A stretch of 64,000 nucleotides of DNA from an uncultured Alphaproteobacteria bacterium (GTDB lineage Bacteria; Pseudomonadota; Alphaproteobacteria; HIMB59; GCA-002718135), in assembly GCA_902602695.1 (NCBI GenBank), contig CACKRO010000001.1:1-64000 (forward strand). Reading direction: 5' to 3'. Every line of letters starts with the position of its first letter. Position 1 is the stretch's first letter. Of the stretch, positions 60,782 to 64,000 are shown in pieces. Position numbers and translations under genes: made by a program. Under the pieces are notes generated by a model, which saw only the letters and a program-made list of their open reading frames with translations, made no database searches and was not told the DNA's origin.

Positions 60782-61531
60782 TTGAGTAAAAATCTAAAAA
60801 TAAGACTTGATCAGCTTTTAATTGATAGAAACTTAGCTGAAACAAAATCAAAAGCCCAGTCTATGATTATGGCTGGCCAAGTTTATGTTAATGATAAAAT
60901 TATTACCAAAAGTGGTAACAGTTTTAATGAAAACTCAAAAATAAAAATTAAACAACTTCATCCTCCATGGGTATCAAGAGGTGCATTCAAATTACTCAAA
61001 GCGATTGATCATTTTAAGATTGATATTGAAAATAAAATTTGTCTAGATATCGGTTCATCAACTGGTGGATTCACAGAAGTTCTATTAAAAAAAAATGCTA
61101 AAAAAATATATTCTATTGATGTTGGTACAAATCAACTTCATGAAAAATTAAAAAAAGAAAAAAAAATAATTAGTATAGAAAATTTTAACGCTAAATATTT
61201 AGATAACTCAATAATTCATGAAAAAATTAATTTAGTAGTCTGCGATGTTAGTTTCATTAGTCTAACAAAGGTTATAGAACCTAGCCTGAAGCTTTTATCA
61301 AGTAAAGCTGAGATTATTTCACTAATTAAGCCGCAATTTGAGACTAATAAAATAAATTTGAAAAAAGGTATTGTGAAAGATCCACTGATTCATGAACAAG
61401 TATGTAATGATATATCGAATTGGTTTAAAAAAACAATTAAGACTGAAGTTGTAGGTTTAGTCGAAAGTCCAATAACTGGACCAAAAGGAAATAAAGAATT
61501 TTTGATTTATAGTATTTTAAAGAAATCTTAA
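60782..61531 (+). CDS. tlyA: TlyA-family rRNA 2'-O-methyltransferase
   Basis: 249 residues from TTG 60782 (no ATG is available before the conserved S4 domain). The S4 domain has [19 protein letters not shown], then [18 protein letters not shown] and the FtsJ-like SAM motif [24 protein letters not shown] and PQFETNK complete the signature. TlyA methylates cytidine in rRNA; in mycobacteria this sensitises ribosomes to capreomycin. Its 3' end overlaps convergent aroC by 15 bases. Confidence 0.93.
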   Translation: MSKNLKIRLDQLLIDRNLAETKSKAQSMIMAGQVYVNDKIITKSGNSFNENSKIKIKQLHPPWVSRGAFKLLKAIDHFKIDIENKICLDIGSSTGGFTEVLLKKNAKKIYSIDVGTNQLHEKLKKEKKIISIENFNAKYLDNSIIHEKINLVVCDVSFISLTKVIEPSLKLLSSKAEIISLIKPQFETNKINLKKGIVKDPLIHEQVCNDISNWFKKTIKTEVVGLVESPITGPKGNKEFLIYSILKKS

Positions 61532-62587
61532 ACAATGATCAGCTATAGTTGTGGCAACCATTGCTTCACCAACAGGAACAGCTCTTATACCAACACATGG
61601 ATCATGACGACCTTTAGTAGATATTGTTGTTTCTTTTAATTTTGTATTAATTGTTTTTTTTGTCGATAATATTGAACTTGTCGGTTTTACTACAAATCTA
61701 GTAATTAATTCTTGGCCAGTTGTAATGCCCCCAAGAACTCCACCATTATTATTTGAAAGAAATAAAGGTTTTTTATTTTTAATTCTCATTTCATCAACAT
61801 TAGAAATTCCAGTTTCATAAACACTGCTAAACCCATTTCCCATTTCTACTCCCTTAACAGCATTAATAGACATCAATGCCTTAGCTATATCAGAGTCTAT
61901 TTTTTCATAAATAGGCTCTCCTAATCCAGCTGGCAAACCTTTTACTCTAATTTCTATAATGGCACCTAATGAGGAGCCAGATTTTCTTGCAGTTTGTATT
62001 TCGTTTTCCCATGTTTTAATAATTTCTTTATCTGGACTCCAAAAATTATTTTTTAAAATAAAATTATTATTCCAATTATCATAATTAATTTTATGATTAC
62101 CTATTTGAATTAATGCACCTGTTATTGCAACTTGATTTTTAATTTTATTTTTTATGATTTTTCTTGCTATAGCACCGGCAGCCACTCTCATCGCAGTTTC
62201 TCTAGCACTAGATCTACCGCCACCCCTATAATCTCTTATGCCATATTTTTTCCAATATGTGTAATCTGCATGACCTGGTCTAAATTTACTTTTGATATCA
62301 CCATAATCTTTTGATCTCTGATCTTGATTATAAATAATTAGTGAAATAGGATGACCTGTTGTTTTTCCTTCAAAAGTTCCAGATAGTATTTCAACTTTGT
62401 CCTCTTCTTTTCTTTGAGTTGTAAATTTCGACTGACCGGGTTTTCTTTTATCTAAATAAGGCTGAATATCTTTTTCAGTTAAATTTATATTTGATGGAAC
62501 TCCATCGACAACACAACCAATAGCTTTGCCATGGCTTTCTCCCCATGTAGTAAAATTAAAGATTTTTCCTATTGAATTAGAAGTCAT
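61517..62587 (-). CDS. aroC: Chorismate synthase
   Basis: 356 residues. [18 protein letters not shown] at the start, [23 protein letters not shown] and [10 protein letters not shown] are diagnostic, with the final [19 protein letters not shown]. It performs the last step of the shikimate path (EPSP to chorismate) using reduced FMN. Its ATG overlaps the fabI stop by four bases, so fabI-aroC is one transcript. Its end overlaps tlyA on the other strand. Confidence 0.97.
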   Translation of the reverse strand: MTSNSIGKIFNFTTWGESHGKAIGCVVDGVPSNINLTEKDIQPYLDKRKPGQSKFTTQRKEEDKVEILSGTFEGKTTGHPISLIIYNQDQRSKDYGDIKSKFRPGHADYTYWKKYGIRDYRGGGRSSARETAMRVAAGAIARKIIKNKIKNQVAITGALIQIGNHKINYDNWNNNFILKNNFWSPDKEIIKTWENEIQTARKSGSSLGAIIEIRVKGLPAGLGEPIYEKIDSDIAKALMSINAVKGVEMGNGFSSVYETGISNVDEMRIKNKKPLFLSNNNGGVLGGITTGQELITRFVVKPTSSILSTKKTINTKLKETTISTKGRHDPCVGIRAVPVGEAMVATTIADHCLRFL

Positions 62588-63411
62588 TTTTTAGAATTTG
62601 TAAATTCACCTAATAATTCCGAAACACTTTCACTCTCATCAACTGCAACCATTCCTACAGTATGATAGCCACAATCGACATGTTGTATCTCACCAGTAAC
62701 GGCACTCCCAAGATCACTTAATAGATACAAAGCAGAATTTCCAACATCTTGCTGATTTACATTTCTTTTAAGCGGAGCATTAAGCTCGTTCCATTTTAGA
62801 ATAAATCTAAAATCACCTATTCCTGATGCTGCTAACGTTTTAATTGGGCCAGCACTAATGGCATTTACTCTTATATTTTTTTCTCCCAAATCAACTGCTA
62901 AATATCTAACACTTGCCTCTAAAGCTGCTTTTGCAACTCCCATAACATTATAATGAGGCATAACTTGTTCTGATCCATAATATGTTAAAGTTAAAATTGA
63001 TCCACCATTATTCATTAAAGGTTCTGCAAGCCTACAAGCTTCTGTAAAAGAATAACATGATATATGCATAGTTTCTTTAAAATTATCAGAAGATGTATTG
63101 TAATATTTACCTCTTAATTCATCTTTGTTGGAAAAACCAATTCCATGAACAAGAAAATCTAATTCACCCCATTTATTTTTAAGTGTCTCAAAAACATTAT
63201 TCATACTTTGTGAGTCTGAAACATCACAAGGAATAATAGTGTTAGACCCTATTTCTTCTGCAAGTGGCTGAACTCTTTTCTTAAGAGCTTCTCCTTGATA
63301 AGTAAGTGCAATTTTTGCTCCCTGTTCTGCTAATTTTTTCGCAATACCCCAAGCAATAGATCTATCATTTGCTACTCCCATAATAAGACCCTTTTTATTT
63401 TGCATCAACAT
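62584..63411 (-). CDS. fabI: Enoyl-[acyl-carrier-protein] reductase (NADH) FabI
   Basis: 275 residues from ATG 63411 (a second ATG at 63405 is equally fine). The open frame runs 48 codons further upstream, but that part is AT-rich, hydrophobic and unlike FabI, while family members begin near [17 protein letters not shown]. The SDR-type catalytic pair is Tyr154 and Lys161 in HYNVMGVAK, the YxxxxxxK spacing of FabI. It reduces trans-2-enoyl-ACP in fatty-acid synthesis. It is divergent from pdxH across 68 bases. Confidence 0.96.
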   Translation of the reverse strand: MLMQNKKGLIMGVANDRSIAWGIAKKLAEQGAKIALTYQGEALKKRVQPLAEEIGSNTIIPCDVSDSQSMNNVFETLKNKWGELDFLVHGIGFSNKDELRGKYYNTSSDNFKETMHISCYSFTEACRLAEPLMNNGGSILTLTYYGSEQVMPHYNVMGVAKAALEASVRYLAVDLGEKNIRVNAISAGPIKTLAASGIGDFRFILKWNELNAPLKRNVNQQDVGNSALYLLSDLGSAVTGEIQHVDCGYHTVGMVAVDESESVSELLGEFTNSKK

Positions 63412-63479
63412 ATTGTAAATCAGTGTTTTTTTATAAATATAGATATATATACTTATAAAAAAATATTCATATCTATAAT

Positions 63480-64000
63480 ATGCAATCAAATCAAAAATTA
63501 ATAAATTCTGATAAAAAACCAATTGAACTTTTTCAAGAATGGTTTGAAGAGGCAAAGAAAAGTGAAATCAATGATCCAAATGCTATGAACCTTGCTACTA
63601 TATCTGCAAACGGCAAACCCAGCTCACGAATTGTTTTACTTAAATCATATGATGATAAAGGTTTTGTTTTTTACACAAACTCAAATAGTAAAAAAGGTAG
63701 AGCAATTCAAGACAACGATAATGTAGCTTTAAACTTTCATTGGAAAACACTTCAAAGACAAATAAGAATAGAAGGTAATGTTTCACAAATTTCTAACGCT
63801 GAAGCTGATGAATATTATAATTCAAGACCACTAGGAAGTAGAATAGGAGCTTGGGCTTCATTACAGTCAGAAGAACTAGATGATAGATTGACATTAACTA
63901 AAAGAGTAGAAGAATTTGAAAAAAAATTTTCAAATAATGATGTTCCAAGACCTTCACATTGGAATGGTTACTTAGTAACGCCTGTATTAATTGAATTTTG
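63480..64000 (+). CDS. pdxH: Pyridoxamine 5'-phosphate oxidase, 3' end cut by window
   Basis: Open from the ATG at 63480 to the last base, 173 codons visible of an expected 190-215. The FMN-binding PdxH sequence is plain: MNLATISANGKPSSRIVLLKS, then GFVFYTNSNSKKG and NFHWKTLQRQIRIEG, followed by SRPLGSRIGAWAS and VPRPSHWNGY. It oxidises pyridoxamine- or pyridoxine-5'-phosphate to PLP, the cofactor of ArgD and many other enzymes. Divergent fabI-pdxH pairing occurs in other alphaproteobacteria. Confidence 0.95.
   Translation, partial: MQSNQKLINSDKKPIELFQEWFEEAKKSEINDPNAMNLATISANGKPSSRIVLLKSYDDKGFVFYTNSNSKKGRAIQDNDNVALNFHWKTLQRQIRIEGNVSQISNAEADEYYNSRPLGSRIGAWASLQSEELDDRLTLTKRVEEFEKKFSNNDVPRPSHWNGYLVTPVLIEF

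Noticed and set aside
62584..63555. A 323-residue form of FabI with an N-terminal extension
   Set aside because: The first 48 residues are AT-rich, Tyr/Ile-rich and unlike FabI, and they would overlap the start of pdxH on the other strand. The ATG at 63411 matches the family start.

Overview
The window comes from a very AT-rich, gene-dense alphaproteobacterial chromosome. Gaps are tiny, many genes overlap, and I see no transposases, phage genes, CRISPR arrays, tRNAs or rRNAs. The gene set points to a streamlined marine heterotroph of the SAR11 / HIMB59 / AEGEAN-169 kind: CIRCE-controlled groESL, a zinc-free bL31, RpoH, the yebC-tol-pal-tilS-ftsH-glmM order, DUF1013/TrcR with DUF1192, and a large methylated-amine demethylation island. 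I cannot fix the exact clade from sequence alone. No stretch over 300 bases lacks a gene. The longest gaps are about 150 bases (1671-1821 and 13281-13428), and both hold regulatory sequence.

Layout. 1-14.8 kb: the end of a GT61-type glycosyltransferase, an S49 protease, groES-groEL, a glutathione-peroxidase-like protein, an MscS channel, an AI-2E family protein, RecX, an orphan ABC-2 permease, argD-argF, a small lipoprotein, TrkH, ApaG, an OmpA-domain lipoprotein and a DmdA/GcvT-like methyltransferase. 14.8-31.2 kb: a C1 island. It holds a DsbA-like protein, a dimethylglycine/sarcosine dehydrogenase, ETF beta and alpha, ETF-ubiquinone oxidoreductase, an acyltransferase, a coiled-coil membrane protein and, on the opposite strand, metF-fhs-soxBDAG-nuclease. 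The genes together would strip methyl groups from dimethylglycine and sarcosine to give glycine, load the carbon on tetrahydrofolate, and pass dehydrogenase electrons to ubiquinone.

31.2-38.6 kb: trhO, bL33, then a photolyase - FAD oxidoreductase - DUF1365 - cyclopropane-synthase-like methyltransferase - DUF2878 operon (light or oxidative membrane damage), TrcR, DUF1192 and bL31. 38.6-43.4 kb (minus strand): tkt-gapA-unknown-efp-suhB-rpmE. 43.4-46.6 kb: a coiled-coil protein, ZapA, 5-formyl-THF cyclo-ligase, a YmdB-type phosphoesterase, YebC, and a 97-residue Hjc-like PD-(D/E)xK nuclease sitting where ruvCAB is usually found. 46.6-58.4 kb: tolQRAB-pal-cpoB-tilS-ftsH-glmM-hisZ-purA. 58.4-64 kb: rpoH, an RluD-type pseudouridine synthase, a small membrane protein, xseB, tlyA, aroC, fabI and the start of pdxH, which runs off the right edge.

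The most interesting candidates are the Hjc-like nuclease in the RuvCAB locus, the photolyase/lipid-modification operon, the DmdA-like gene with inverted repeats upstream, an unknown protein locked between gapA and efp, and extreme compaction (divergent start codons overlapping in one CATG, convergent genes sharing stop codons).
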